Shown piece after piece: positions 8,844 to 17,455 of a DNA stretch of 44,580 nt; within the stretch, counting starts at the first letter, position 1, and every line of letters starts with the position of its first letter. This DNA is from Chloroflexota bacterium (GTDB taxonomy: Bacteria; Chloroflexota; Dehalococcoidia; Dehalococcoidales; UBA2162). Location of the stretch: the NCBI GenBank assembly GCA_016190895.1, contig JACPPR010000011.1, positions 1-44,580 on the forward strand, read 5' to 3'. The notes beneath the pieces are model-generated. The model searched no databases and was not told the origin of the DNA. It saw only the letters and a list, made by a program, of their open reading frames with translations. The position numbers were made by a program, and so were the translations under genes.

Positions 8844-9542
8844 ATGACGGCTATCCCGAGATTGTTTAGTTTGATGACATTAGTGGCTACCGTCGCAGCC
8901 TTAGCGGCGTGCGGGGCTCCGGTTCCACCATCCATAGACAAAGAAACTTCTGAAGAAAGCATCGTCACCTACACCTATGATGTTGAAGCTAAAAACTGGG
9001 TCAGCGACGTAAATTCGGTTGCACCGGCTGCCGGGAATAACAACGTATTGCTCACCGGAAACAATACTGTGATAATCCAGTTGCAGCCGGATAGCCCCAT
9101 TCAGGAGATCATAATCGATGAAGGTCTTATCATCGGCGGCGGCGACCCGATTTTCGATATCGATGGCAATCCTAGTGACAATGGCAGCGGAACGCTCAGA
9201 ATAGGCACACTAACCATGACCACTGTGGACGCCCGAAGGCTGGAGATACGAGATACTCAAGTTGTCAGCAGTAACATCACCAATGTCGTTGCCCAGGACG
9301 ATGAGTTCACCCTTAACACTACCAATGTCACAGAGGTTTTTGTCGAAAGGGGAGCGAGCAGTACCCTCTCGCTCACGAGCTTCAGAGTAGACCGTATTCG
9401 CATCCTGGGAGTAAGTGACGGTTCTGATACCCACCTGGAGCGACTCACCGTAACCCGCTCCGGTTTCGTCGGAAAGATACGGATTGAGGATGCGAAAATC
9501 GCCAGCCTAATTCTAACTAGTGTTTCTCTTGAAGACCCATAG
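8844..9542 (+). CDS. Secreted lipoprotein with beta-solenoid-like repeats
   Basis: The predicted lipoprotein signal ends in the lipobox AALAAC, with lipidation at Cys23 from this start. The mature part has a Pro-rich linker, then alternating hydrophobic strands and Asn/Asp/Thr turns. From about residue 110 to the end, roughly 20-residue repeats (RIGTLTMTTVDARRLEIRDT and similar) look like rungs of a beta-solenoid. ATG 8844 is preferred because AGGAAG lies 6 bases upstream; ATG 8820 or GTG 8799 would add a Lys-rich n-region. No enzyme motif is visible. It probably sits on the cell surface. Confidence 0.7.
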   Translation: MTAIPRLFSLMTLVATVAALAACGAPVPPSIDKETSEESIVTYTYDVEAKNWVSDVNSVAPAAGNNNVLLTGNNTVIIQLQPDSPIQEIIIDEGLIIGGGDPIFDIDGNPSDNGSGTLRIGTLTMTTVDARRLEIRDTQVVSSNITNVVAQDDEFTLNTTNVTEVFVERGASSTLSLTSFRVDRIRILGVSDGSDTHLERLTVTRSGFVGKIRIEDAKIASLILTSVSLEDP

Positions 9543-9621
9543 TAAGAGAAACATCCGGTTCATATTATACTCTTATACTCCAATAGCTGGAATGCGACAT
9601 GTTTTGACGAACGAGTAAATA

Positions 9622-9655
9622 AAGAAGGCGGCTAGTTAAGCTAGCCGCCTTCTTG
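9622..9655. terminator. Hairpin terminator between convergent genes
   Basis: AAGAAGGCGGCTAG / CTAGCCGCCTTCTT with a TTAAG loop, followed by GTTATT. It lies between the lipoprotein gene and the convergent propeller-protein gene and could serve both strands. The stem shares the GGCTAG/CTAGCC core with the atp terminator. Confidence 0.75.
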
Positions 9656-9703
9656 TTATTCCGTTCGGCAATCACAGCACGTTAGACACTGCCGCTTCGC
9701 TAT

Positions 9704-11125
9704 TTATTTGATAGCATACAGCTTGCCATCATCGGAAGCTACGTAAACAATCCCGTTGGCTAAGGCTGGTGAGGAGGTAATTGCCCCCCCTGTAGCAAAG
9801 TCCCAAATCTTGGTGCCCGTAGCCGCTTCCACGGCATACAGATGTCCGTCATCACTGCCGACCAGGATAGCATTACCCGCTACAGCCGGGGTAGACCTGA
9901 CCGCGCCCCCGGTTGCGAACGACCACAGTTTTTTCTGAGTCTTGGTGTCGAAAGCTACCAGTTTGTTTTCCAGTCCCACATAAAGAGTGTCGCCGACAAC
10001 CACAGGAGAGGAATTGGATGCCCCCCGCAGGTCAACCGTCCATAGATAACCTGACTGTTGCGGGGGTACAGGTACCAGTCCAGGTAGCATCAGCCGCAGT
10101 TGCGTCCACAAGGGCTTGACTTCATGCTCCTGAAGCCGGGTACGCTCCATACCATTGAAAGCAGATAAACGGCCGTTAGTGGTAATGACGTATACGGTGG
10201 TATCAACCACAGCCGGGCCGGCATAAACAGGGTAGTGAGTCCTGAAACGAAGCCGTCTCTGCCCGTTCAAGGCATTAAAAGCATACGTGTAACCATCCGC
10301 AGCCCCGATGTAGACGACGCCATTGGCAACGACCGGCGGAGATTGTGCCGGGCTACCCGTATCATAGTCCCAGACCTTTCTCCCGGTCGCCGTATCTATA
10401 GCGTAAAGATTATAATCGTCAGACCCGAAATAGAGTATTTTACCGGCGATTGCCGGCGCCGACCTGATTGGGAAAGTACTCGCAAAATCCCAGACTTTCT
10501 GCCCGCTTTGGGCGTTCAGCGCATATAAATGACCGTCATTGGAACCGAAATACACCACACCGTTAGCCACTGAAGGCGATGAATCGACCCAGCTACCCGT
10601 CTGGTATTCCCAGCGTTTCCCGCCGGTTTCCGCATCCAGAGCGTATAGTCGAGAATCTTGGGAGCCGATATAGACAGTGCCATTAGCCACTGACGGTGAC
10701 GAATGAATCGCAGCGCCCGCCTGAAACACCCATTTTAGCGTACCTTCAGGAACGATGGCGGCAGCTCCGGCATTGCCGGAGTGACTCAAATCATGTTGGA
10801 ACATTGCCCATTCGCCGGGTAGAGAATTCGAATTCACGGCCTGGGGCGGCTTGATTATCAGGTCTGTAAAATAGAACAGTATAAGAAGCGTGGTGACGAC
10901 GACAGCCAGCCCACCGGCGCCGATTGCGGCTATCTTGATTGCCCTCTTTCGTTTCAGGTACTTGGCGCGAAGCCTAGCAGCTTCGGCCAGCTCTACTGTG
11001 TTGAGCGCTGCTTCGGAGTGGATGGCGGCTCCCCAACAGTGCTGGCAGAACTGCACGCCGGCATGATTAGGTTTGTGACAAACCGGGCAGATAACCCAGA
11101 GTTGCTCTTCGGTTTGAGAACTCAT
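9704..11125 (-). CDS. Zinc ribbon-transmembrane-PQQ-type beta-propeller protein
   Basis: This 473-residue protein has three parts. A zinc ribbon has CxxC pairs at C13/C16 and C27/C30. A Lys/Arg-rich stretch leads into one membrane helix (about 63-87). An outer domain (about 105-473) is built from repeats of the type SSPSVANGTVYIGSQDSRLYAL, the PQQ/BamB-like beta-propeller blade. The blades carry the repeated (S/A)P(S/A)VA and LYA(L/I/V) signatures. The ribbon should face the cytoplasm and the propeller the outside. No enzyme active site is evident, so a scaffold or ligand-sensing role is plausible but unproven. The ribosome site GGAGGG precedes the ATG. Confidence 0.85.
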   Translation of the reverse strand: MSSQTEEQLWVICPVCHKPNHAGVQFCQHCWGAAIHSEAALNTVELAEAARLRAKYLKRKRAIKIAAIGAGGLAVVVTTLLILFYFTDLIIKPPQAVNSNSLPGEWAMFQHDLSHSGNAGAAAIVPEGTLKWVFQAGAAIHSSPSVANGTVYIGSQDSRLYALDAETGGKRWEYQTGSWVDSSPSVANGVVYFGSNDGHLYALNAQSGQKVWDFASTFPIRSAPAIAGKILYFGSDDYNLYAIDTATGRKVWDYDTGSPAQSPPVVANGVVYIGAADGYTYAFNALNGQRRLRFRTHYPVYAGPAVVDTTVYVITTNGRLSAFNGMERTRLQEHEVKPLWTQLRLMLPGLVPVPPQQSGYLWTVDLRGASNSSPVVVGDTLYVGLENKLVAFDTKTQKKLWSFATGGAVRSTPAVAGNAILVGSDDGHLYAVEAATGTKIWDFATGGAITSSPALANGIVYVASDDGKLYAIK

Positions 11126-11185
11126 AAAATAACCCTCCGACTATTTAATAAAGGAGCTACTCTGTCTGTTGAACCCTTAATTTAT

Positions 11186-11233
11186 AAGGACTGCCTCGCA
11201 CCAGCAACCCCTCGACCCATCCCGGCAGTCCTT
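11186..11233 (-). other. Inverted repeat downstream of khpA
   Basis: The 10-bp perfect arms AAGGACTGCC (11186-11195) and GGCAGTCCTT (11224-11233) enclose a 28-base loop. They lie between khpA and the propeller gene, both on the minus strand. No T-run follows, so this may be an mRNA 3'-end or attenuator-like structure and not a classic terminator. Confidence 0.4.
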
Positions 11234-11270
11234 ACGTATATATCAGCTTTAGGTTCGTCTATAACAACAC

Positions 11271-11498
11271 TCAGGTAATTTCAAGAATGGCCCGGGTACC
11301 CGCTTTAGCTGCTTTCACCCTAACCAGAGTACGCATTGCTTCAGCTATTCTACCCTGTTTACCAATAACCCGACCTTTATCTTCATCGGCAACCTGCAAT
11401 TTAAGGGTGATACCTTGCTCAGTTTGTTCCTCGGTCACTACCACAGCATCAGGCGAGTTCACGATAGATTTGGCGATGTACTCAACGAGTTCTTTCAT
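11271..11498 (-). CDS. khpA: KH domain RNA-binding protein KhpA
   Basis: This 75-residue single KH domain has the RNA-contacting loop GKQGR ([16 protein letters not shown]). Small KhpA proteins bind RNA, often with KhpB, and affect cell division and ribosome biology in Gram-positive bacteria. The gene overlaps the end of rpsP by 4 bases (ATGA), a conserved pairing in many bacteria, so the two are co-translated. Confidence 0.93.
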   Translation of the reverse strand: MKELVEYIAKSIVNSPDAVVVTEEQTEQGITLKLQVADEDKGRVIGKQGRIAEAMRTLVRVKAAKAGTRAILEIT

Positions 11499-11764
11499 GT
11501 TTTCTCCTTGACTGTCTTGAACTTATCCATTATGCCCGCCTTTGACAGCAGTCTAGCAACAGTCGCCGTTGGCTGAGCTCCTTGCTTCAGCCACTTTAGC
11601 GCTTCTTCTTCATTGATGACTACTGTTTCCGGCGAGGTCAACGGATCGTAATGCCCGATGATGTTGATAAACGCCCCATCGCGGGGCGCCCGGGAATCAG
11701 CTATTACCAGCCGGTAGCTCGGTCTGTTCTTGGCGCCTACTCTTCTTAATCTAATTTTAACCAT
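11495..11764 (-). CDS. rpsP: 30S ribosomal protein S16
   Basis: This 89-residue protein begins [20 protein letters not shown] and continues with ADSRAPRDG and IGHYDPL, all diagnostic of bS16. It is the first gene of the rpsP-khpA pair. The genes often found next to this pair, rimM and trmD, are not in the window; the next gene downstream is the propeller protein. Confidence 0.98.
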   Translation of the reverse strand: MVKIRLRRVGAKNRPSYRLVIADSRAPRDGAFINIIGHYDPLTSPETVVINEEEALKWLKQGAQPTATVARLLSKAGIMDKFKTVKEKT

Positions 11765-11870
11765 ACGTTCCTATCTGTTTTAGGATATTATGCGCTATTA
11801 GTAAGTGGCTGTCAATAGCAGGTGCCTTGAAGCTGACAATCGGAGAGTTACTACATACGGAAGGCAACAG

Positions 11871-12509
11871 TTACGGCCAATAGCTAAGCAGAAAAACCTG
11901 GGTAGTCAGGGGTAAGAGAGCCTTATTTACGGACAACTTGGGCTGAGCGCTGATTTCCTTTACCCCCATTTCGGTAAGGAACTTATCCACCGGCTCCAGT
12001 TCCCGTTTCAGGACTGGCGTCTTGTAGTGCATCGGAATAACAATTTTCGGCTCGAGCTGACGCACCACCTCGGCGGCACCCGAAGCATCGATGGTGGAAA
12101 CGCCGCCCACCGGAACCAGCAAAATATCGATGTTGCCCAGCTCCTCCGCCTGCTCGGCAGTGAGCGCATGCCCCAGGTCACCCAGGTGGCAAACCGATAG
12201 TTCATCTATCTCGATGACATAGACAGTATTCTTGCCTCTCGCCTTGCCCTTTTCACCATCATGGAAGGTTGCCATTCCGATAATCATTACGCCGCCGATT
12301 TCATACTCGCCCGGCCCCTGCACGGCTCTAAATTCACCACCGATGCCGGCGAGATGGGAATGTTCCGGATGGGGATGGCTAACGGTTATGACGCGGGCGG
12401 TCTGTTTACCTAATGAGTAACCGGAATTGGGCGAATAAGGGTCGGTGATGACTGTAGTACGAGAACCTTTGATTCTGAAGCAGGAGTGGCCTAGCCAGGT
12501 AATTTCCAT
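11871..12509 (-). CDS. Metallo-beta-lactamase fold hydrolase (UPF0173-like)
   Basis: This 212-residue protein resembles the UPF0173/UlaG-like branch: MEITWLGHSCFRIKG at the start, DPY, then a metal motif and IPMHYKTP near the end. The usual HxHxDH metal motif reads HPHPEH (residues 45-50), with Asp replaced by Glu at the metal-2 ligand, which may alter metal use. GPGEYEIGGV and GDLGHALT are typical of the family. The substrate is unknown. It is transcribed away from the SbcC-like gene, and the 148 bp between them should hold both promoters. Confidence 0.85.
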   Translation of the reverse strand: MEITWLGHSCFRIKGSRTTVITDPYSPNSGYSLGKQTARVITVSHPHPEHSHLAGIGGEFRAVQGPGEYEIGGVMIIGMATFHDGEKGKARGKNTVYVIEIDELSVCHLGDLGHALTAEQAEELGNIDILLVPVGGVSTIDASGAAEVVRQLEPKIVIPMHYKTPVLKRELEPVDKFLTEMGVKEISAQPKLSVNKALLPLTTQVFLLSYWP

Positions 12510-12657
12510 TTCTTTATGCCTAAATATAGCACAGGCAGGTTAACTGGTCAATTAGCAGCTCCAAACAAGTAACAAACGCCAAGTATCAAGTAACAATAAC
12601 CAACCCCTAAGGATATGCTAAAATACGGAAACAAGAGCCTAGCCTGGAGCGTTACCA

Positions 12658-15240
12658 GTGATTCCTATCAAGTTAGCCGTACGCAACTTTATGCCCTACC
12701 GGGAGAATGTGCCGCCGCTCTATTTTACCGGTATGCACACAGCCAGCATCTGCGGCGAAAACGGCAGCGGCAAATCGGCACTCATCGATGCCATCACCTG
12801 GGCGCTCTGGGGCAAGACCAGGGCTAAAAGCGATGATGACATTATTCACCTCGGGCAGAACGAAACTGAGGTAGAATTCGACTTTGCCGTAGGGCAGCAG
12901 ACTTACCGGGTCATCCGCAAGCATTCCCGGCCACGGCGGCAGCGAGCCTCGGGACAGAGCAGCCTTGACTTGTTTATCAGCAATCCTTCCAATGGGAAGG
13001 ATGATTTCAAACCAATCTCAGGCAACAGCATCCGGGAGACGGAACAGCTAATCATAGATACCCTGCATATGGACTATGACACCTTCGTTAATAGCGCCTT
13101 CCTCCGCCAAGGGCACGCCGATGAGTTCACTATCGCCAGCCCGGCAAAACGCAAGCAGGTGTTGTCGGATATCCTGGGGCTTTCCAGATATGACGAACTC
13201 GAGGAGCAAGCCAGAGAAATGGCTAAAGAGCGGGAAAGGGGCAAGGCTCTGGCCGAAAGCGCCATTGAAGACATCGATAAGGAATTAGCTCAAAAACCGG
13301 CCTGCGAGGCGGAATTGGCCAGGGCGCAGACTGAACTTTCGCAACTAGATAAAGAGCTGGCCGCCGGAGAGAGCAGACTGAACGAACTGCGACAGCAGAA
13401 AGAAACGCTGGAAGGCAAGCGGCAGCAACAGAGCCAGCTTGAGAAGCATCTTCTCGAAACGGCCAGGTCCCTGGCAAGCTGGAACGACCAGATTAAGCAG
13501 CGCCAGGCCAGAGTCAAAAACTATGAGGAGATGATTGCCCGCCGGGACAGCATAGAAACGGGCTACAATCAGTTCAAGGAATCCAAAAAGGCGAGCGGCG
13601 AACTCGACCAGAAACTCCGGCTGGTGACCGCTCTCAACGAGCGCAAACACAAACTCGAGATAGCCGTTATGCAGGCCAGCCAGTCCTTGCTCAAGGAGCA
13701 TACCCTGGCTGAAAATAAAATCAACGAACTGGAAACCACCAGCCAGAAATTCCCCCGGCTAAAAACGGAATTGCAGCAGGCGCAGACAGCCTTGAACCAG
13801 TTCGTCGGGGAAGAAGAGCTTCTCAAACAAAAAAGACAGGCCGAGCAGCAACTCAGAACCCTCACCCAGAGTCTGGAATCAGATAGAGGCCGGCTGGAGA
13901 AGGAGCTAGCCGAGATAGGTGAGAAGCTGGCCCTGCTGGCAAGCCAGACGGGAGCGGTCTGCCCCTTGTGCGAAAGAGAGTTGGGCGAAGAGCACCGTAA
14001 ACTCATCGAGGCAAAGTATATCGTTGACCAACACGAGAAATACGATACTCTGAAGGCGAAGCGAAGCGAGTTTGTCTTGAAGCAGACCGAGCTTAAGACA
14101 ATAACCGCCGAAATACCCCGGCTGGAAACAAGGCTGAATCAAGCCAGAACAGCGGCACAAACTAGAATCAGCCTCCTGGTGCGGGAGATTGCCGAAGCCG
14201 ACCAGGCCGGTGAGCAACTGGACGAGCAGAAAATCAGGCTATCTGAAATCCAGGAGCAGCTAGCCAGGAAAGATTTTGCCCCCGGTGAGCAGGCGGCGCT
14301 GGCTCAGCTCGAGGGTGAGATAGCCAAACTGGGCTACGATGCGCAGCAGCATGAGCAAATACGCCAGCGCTTAGCCAGCCTTGAACAATGGGAAGCCGCC
14401 TGGCGTAAGCTGGACGAAGCAGACCGGCTTATAACGCAGGAAAGAGAATCGGCTGCCGGCGCCGAACGGGCGGCTCATGAGTTAAGAGTCAGCCTGGAGG
14501 CGGATAACCAGAAAAAGCAGGCGTTGACCGCCGAACTAAGCCTACTGCCCCAGCTTACAGCCGAGCTTGCCGCGGCGGAAACGGAGCACCGGACACTAGT
14601 TGCCCGGCAAAAGCAGGCTCAAGAATCAGTGGGTACTATCAAGGGCAGGCTCCAGCGCTTTGCCGAACTGGAGATAAAGGTAAAAGAAAAAGAAGAGTCG
14701 CTGGCCCAGAACTCAAAAGAGGAGGTAGTCTACCGGGACCTCGCCCAGGCTTTCGGCAAGAAGGGCATCCAGGCATGGCTCATCGAGATGGCGCTGCCTG
14801 AAATCGAGCTTGAAGCCAACAAGCTGCTCGGCCGCATGACCGATAACCGGATGAATGTCACGATTGAGACCCAGCGCCAGACCAAAGCCGGGGATACGGC
14901 CGAAACCATGGATATCAAAATCGCCGATGAGCTTGGGACGCGAAATTACGAGATGTTCAGCGGCGGGGAAGCCTTTCGCATCAATTTCGCCATCCGCATC
15001 GCCCTCTCCAAACTGCTGGCGCGCCGGGCGGGGGCGCCCCTGCCTACCCTGATTATCGATGAGGGCTTCGGCACGCAGGACGTCACCGGCCTGGAAAAGC
15101 TGAAAGAGGCGATAATTTCCATCCAGGATGATTTCAAGATGATACTGGTCATCACCCACGTGGAAGAGCTGCGGGACGCCTTCCCCACCCGCATAGATGT
15201 TATCAAAACGGCGGAGGGGTCAATGGTGGAGGTGAGCTAG
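12658..15240 (+). CDS. SbcC/Rad50-like AAA ATPase with zinc hook
   Basis: The 860-residue SMC-type architecture is complete. The Walker A GENGSGKS is at residues 33-40 and long coiled coils flank a zinc hook CPLC at residues 435-438. The ABC signature SGGE (768-771), Walker B LIIDE (D801, E802) and a D-loop-like GTQD follow. Rad50/SbcC works with Mre11/SbcD in processing DNA ends and hairpins, but no Mre11-like gene is adjacent. The start is GTG. No Shine-Dalgarno sequence is obvious, and TGCTAAAAT (12616-12624) upstream resembles an extended -10 box. Confidence 0.9.
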   Translation: MIPIKLAVRNFMPYRENVPPLYFTGMHTASICGENGSGKSALIDAITWALWGKTRAKSDDDIIHLGQNETEVEFDFAVGQQTYRVIRKHSRPRRQRASGQSSLDLFISNPSNGKDDFKPISGNSIRETEQLIIDTLHMDYDTFVNSAFLRQGHADEFTIASPAKRKQVLSDILGLSRYDELEEQAREMAKERERGKALAESAIEDIDKELAQKPACEAELARAQTELSQLDKELAAGESRLNELRQQKETLEGKRQQQSQLEKHLLETARSLASWNDQIKQRQARVKNYEEMIARRDSIETGYNQFKESKKASGELDQKLRLVTALNERKHKLEIAVMQASQSLLKEHTLAENKINELETTSQKFPRLKTELQQAQTALNQFVGEEELLKQKRQAEQQLRTLTQSLESDRGRLEKELAEIGEKLALLASQTGAVCPLCERELGEEHRKLIEAKYIVDQHEKYDTLKAKRSEFVLKQTELKTITAEIPRLETRLNQARTAAQTRISLLVREIAEADQAGEQLDEQKIRLSEIQEQLARKDFAPGEQAALAQLEGEIAKLGYDAQQHEQIRQRLASLEQWEAAWRKLDEADRLITQERESAAGAERAAHELRVSLEADNQKKQALTAELSLLPQLTAELAAAETEHRTLVARQKQAQESVGTIKGRLQRFAELEIKVKEKEESLAQNSKEEVVYRDLAQAFGKKGIQAWLIEMALPEIELEANKLLGRMTDNRMNVTIETQRQTKAGDTAETMDIKIADELGTRNYEMFSGGEAFRINFAIRIALSKLLARRAGAPLPTLIIDEGFGTQDVTGLEKLKEAIISIQDDFKMILVITHVEELRDAFPTRIDVIKTAEGSMVEVS

Positions 15241-15258
15241 ACCCTGTAATCCTCTGGG

Positions 15259-16620
15259 CTAAAAGTACCACGGCTCATCCGGCCAACCTATCGCTTTGCC
15301 TACACCCTTTTCAAACGTGTCATAAGACTCCAATATCTTTACCTGAACTTCGCTAGGTAGAGTTTTTACAATTGAATCCCAGTCAATAGACAAAAGAACA
15401 CGATTCACCAATTCAGTCAATATCTCCTGCGCACATACGACGAAAATGAAAGGATCCAGGAATGGTCTGTGGGAAGCAATGCATGGAGACACTTCAGGTT
15501 CCTGCAAAAGGCTTTTAGCGGCTTCTTCATTCAACTTAATCAGGTTTTTATTATGTATATGAATAGAGGAGTCGCTAAACTGCACGCCTTCAAACAACTC
15601 TCTGTGCATGAAAGAATCACGCAAGGGATAGAAGACATCAATTTGTCTTTGTGTAGTCTCTGTTGCCAACAAAGCATAAAGATTCGGGGCCTTTAACTGG
15701 AGAGCTTTGTAAAATTTGCCCAGTTTTCTCTCGCCGCTTTTATCTTTGGAGATTCTTAGAGATATATTTATCCTGTTCTTGACTTCCATTTTGTAAAACT
15801 CTTCTATTATATGGGCAAGGTCGTCAAATACTCCTGTGCTCAACATCACAAAGTAGGCTAAATGGTACAATTGATTATCTAAAGTGTCCCAGTCAGCAGT
15901 CTTTAAAGAAAAGAAACCTATCTTATCATACGCTCGGCAAAGAAATTCTAGACGTCGGCCTAAACTGCCTAATTGGTCAGATAGTCTTTCGGACATACCC
16001 TTGCCGGCATATGCGGCAATCGTCCAAGCGCGCTGATACGCTTTATAGAGCGTTTTGAATCGGTACAAATAGTAAAACCCTTCATTAACCTGCGGACCTT
16101 GAGGCGTTATGTAGTAAAATCCGTGGGAAGTCATAAGAATTCGTACTATGTCTATCGCACTCTCCGCTGTAACAATTTGCGCCGCAATCTTTTCTGCCTT
16201 TTCTGCATGGACGGGATCATCTCGGCCTACCACCAGATAATCCCAAATATTGGAGGCAAATATATCTGCCAAAGTCACGTCACTACCAACAGCAACACTC
16301 TCCCAGAGATTGCTGGGCGTCTTGTTTGTTACACCGTGAAGTGGCCCATCAGACGCTTTTAGTCCAATGCCCTCTCCATCAGTGTAATAATCAGTTAATG
16401 CAATCCCGTTTGCGACAAAAACTCTCCGGAGTTCATCATGTGTCGTTGGCAAAGATATGACGTTGATTTGCCTAAAATTATTCAGTCTCACCAAGCGGTA
16501 GGCGTCGGTGCCTGCCGACAGTATCTCGCTTGACAGAGACTTGCTGTGAATTACAAATCTTAGCAGAGGAACACTGTGCGGGTCTCGATTAAAAGGATTC
16601 TTCTCGCTTCGCATAAACAT
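15259..16620 (-). CDS. Uncharacterised 453-residue helical protein, possible HEPN-like domain
   Basis: I do not recognise the family. The protein is soluble and mostly helical, with a HGFYYITPQGPQVNEGFYYLYRF segment around residues 175-200. Late on it has PLRDSFMHRE, which fits the R-x4-H pattern of HEPN-type RNase domains and follows a long helix pair (about 240-300). HEPN proteins are often toxins or defence effectors, but a single short motif is weak support. Base composition is visibly more AT-rich than its neighbours (many aaa/tta/ata codons), suggesting acquisition. It is convergent with the SbcC-like gene, 18 bases apart. Confidence 0.6.
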   Translation of the reverse strand: MFMRSEKNPFNRDPHSVPLLRFVIHSKSLSSEILSAGTDAYRLVRLNNFRQINVISLPTTHDELRRVFVANGIALTDYYTDGEGIGLKASDGPLHGVTNKTPSNLWESVAVGSDVTLADIFASNIWDYLVVGRDDPVHAEKAEKIAAQIVTAESAIDIVRILMTSHGFYYITPQGPQVNEGFYYLYRFKTLYKAYQRAWTIAAYAGKGMSERLSDQLGSLGRRLEFLCRAYDKIGFFSLKTADWDTLDNQLYHLAYFVMLSTGVFDDLAHIIEEFYKMEVKNRINISLRISKDKSGERKLGKFYKALQLKAPNLYALLATETTQRQIDVFYPLRDSFMHRELFEGVQFSDSSIHIHNKNLIKLNEEAAKSLLQEPEVSPCIASHRPFLDPFIFVVCAQEILTELVNRVLLSIDWDSIVKTLPSEVQVKILESYDTFEKGVGKAIGWPDEPWYF

Positions 16621-16648
16621 CTTATCTTATCACGTCTCCAGGTTTATC

Positions 16649-17332
16649 TCAGCCCTGCAGCACGTTCTTATCCCCCACAAACCCCTCATAGCTCGGGCAG
16701 AAACTCCCTAGAACACACTCGGTGCAGCGGGGGCGTTGGGCTTTGCAGATTCTTCTGCCGTGCTCTATCATCAGGACGTGAAACGCGTAGACCTTCTCCG
16801 ACGGCACCATCGCCTCAAGAAGCGTGTGCGCTTTCTCCGCAGAAACTTTGAAATCTATGAATCCCAGCCTTTTGGATACCCGCAGAATATGCGTGTCCAC
16901 AGGCAGGGCGGGCGTGCATAAAGCGAAAAGCAGCACGCAGTTGGCGGTCTTGGCGCCCACTCCTGGCAACCGTCTTAACCAAGCTCTTGCCTCATCGATG
17001 GGAAGTTCATTCAAGAAGTCCAATTCAAGCTGACCGCGCATCCGCTTTATCTCAGCGAGAACCTGCTTGATGCGGTTAGACTTGATTTTGTCCAGCCCGC
17101 CGACCCGTATGGACTCGGCGATTTTGCTGGCCGGAGCCTCGGCCACAGCTTCCCAATTCGGGAAAGTGGTTCGGAGAGACCTGAAGGCACGCCCGGAATT
17201 CGTGTCTGAAGTATTTTGAGAGAGGATGGTCTCGACCAGCACATCGAGCGGGCTGCCATCGGGCTGGCAGTTCTGAACGCCGTACTCGCGCGTCAAAAGG
17301 GTGATAGTCTGTTCTATGTTTGCTCTGTTCAT
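16649..17332 (-). CDS. Endonuclease III-like DNA glycosylase/AP lyase
   Basis: This 227-residue HhH-GPD protein has the helix-hairpin-helix LPGVGAKTAN with catalytic Lys128 and the catalytic Asp146 in VDTHILRVSKRLG. A C-terminal [4Fe-4S] loop has exact C-x6-C-x2-C-x5-C spacing (CKAQRPRCTECVLGSFC). It should remove oxidised pyrimidines and nick the abasic site. It is close to Nth, but LSQNTSDTNSGRAF differs from the usual LSAQTTD, so it may belong to the wider endonuclease III-domain group and not be strict Nth. Confidence 0.92.
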   Translation of the reverse strand: MNRANIEQTITLLTREYGVQNCQPDGSPLDVLVETILSQNTSDTNSGRAFRSLRTTFPNWEAVAEAPASKIAESIRVGGLDKIKSNRIKQVLAEIKRMRGQLELDFLNELPIDEARAWLRRLPGVGAKTANCVLLFALCTPALPVDTHILRVSKRLGFIDFKVSAEKAHTLLEAMVPSEKVYAFHVLMIEHGRRICKAQRPRCTECVLGSFCPSYEGFVGDKNVLQG

Positions 17333-17402
17333 GCTGACATCGTGTATGAGATTGGCATAGTCCTGTAATACTAGTACCTGTAAGATGTTATTTTTCGGTA
17401 TC

Positions 17403-17427
17403 GCACAGGCGGGGACGCCTGTGCCAC
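17403..17427. repeat. 25-bp palindromic repeat, copy 2
   Basis: Same 25-base unit as at 8658 (arms GCACAGGCG and CGCCTGTGC). It sits between the endonuclease III gene and the 3' end of the beta-CASP nuclease gene. Confidence 0.8.
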
Positions 17428-17455
17428 CAACATTAGGAATAGGTGTTTCTTAGCA

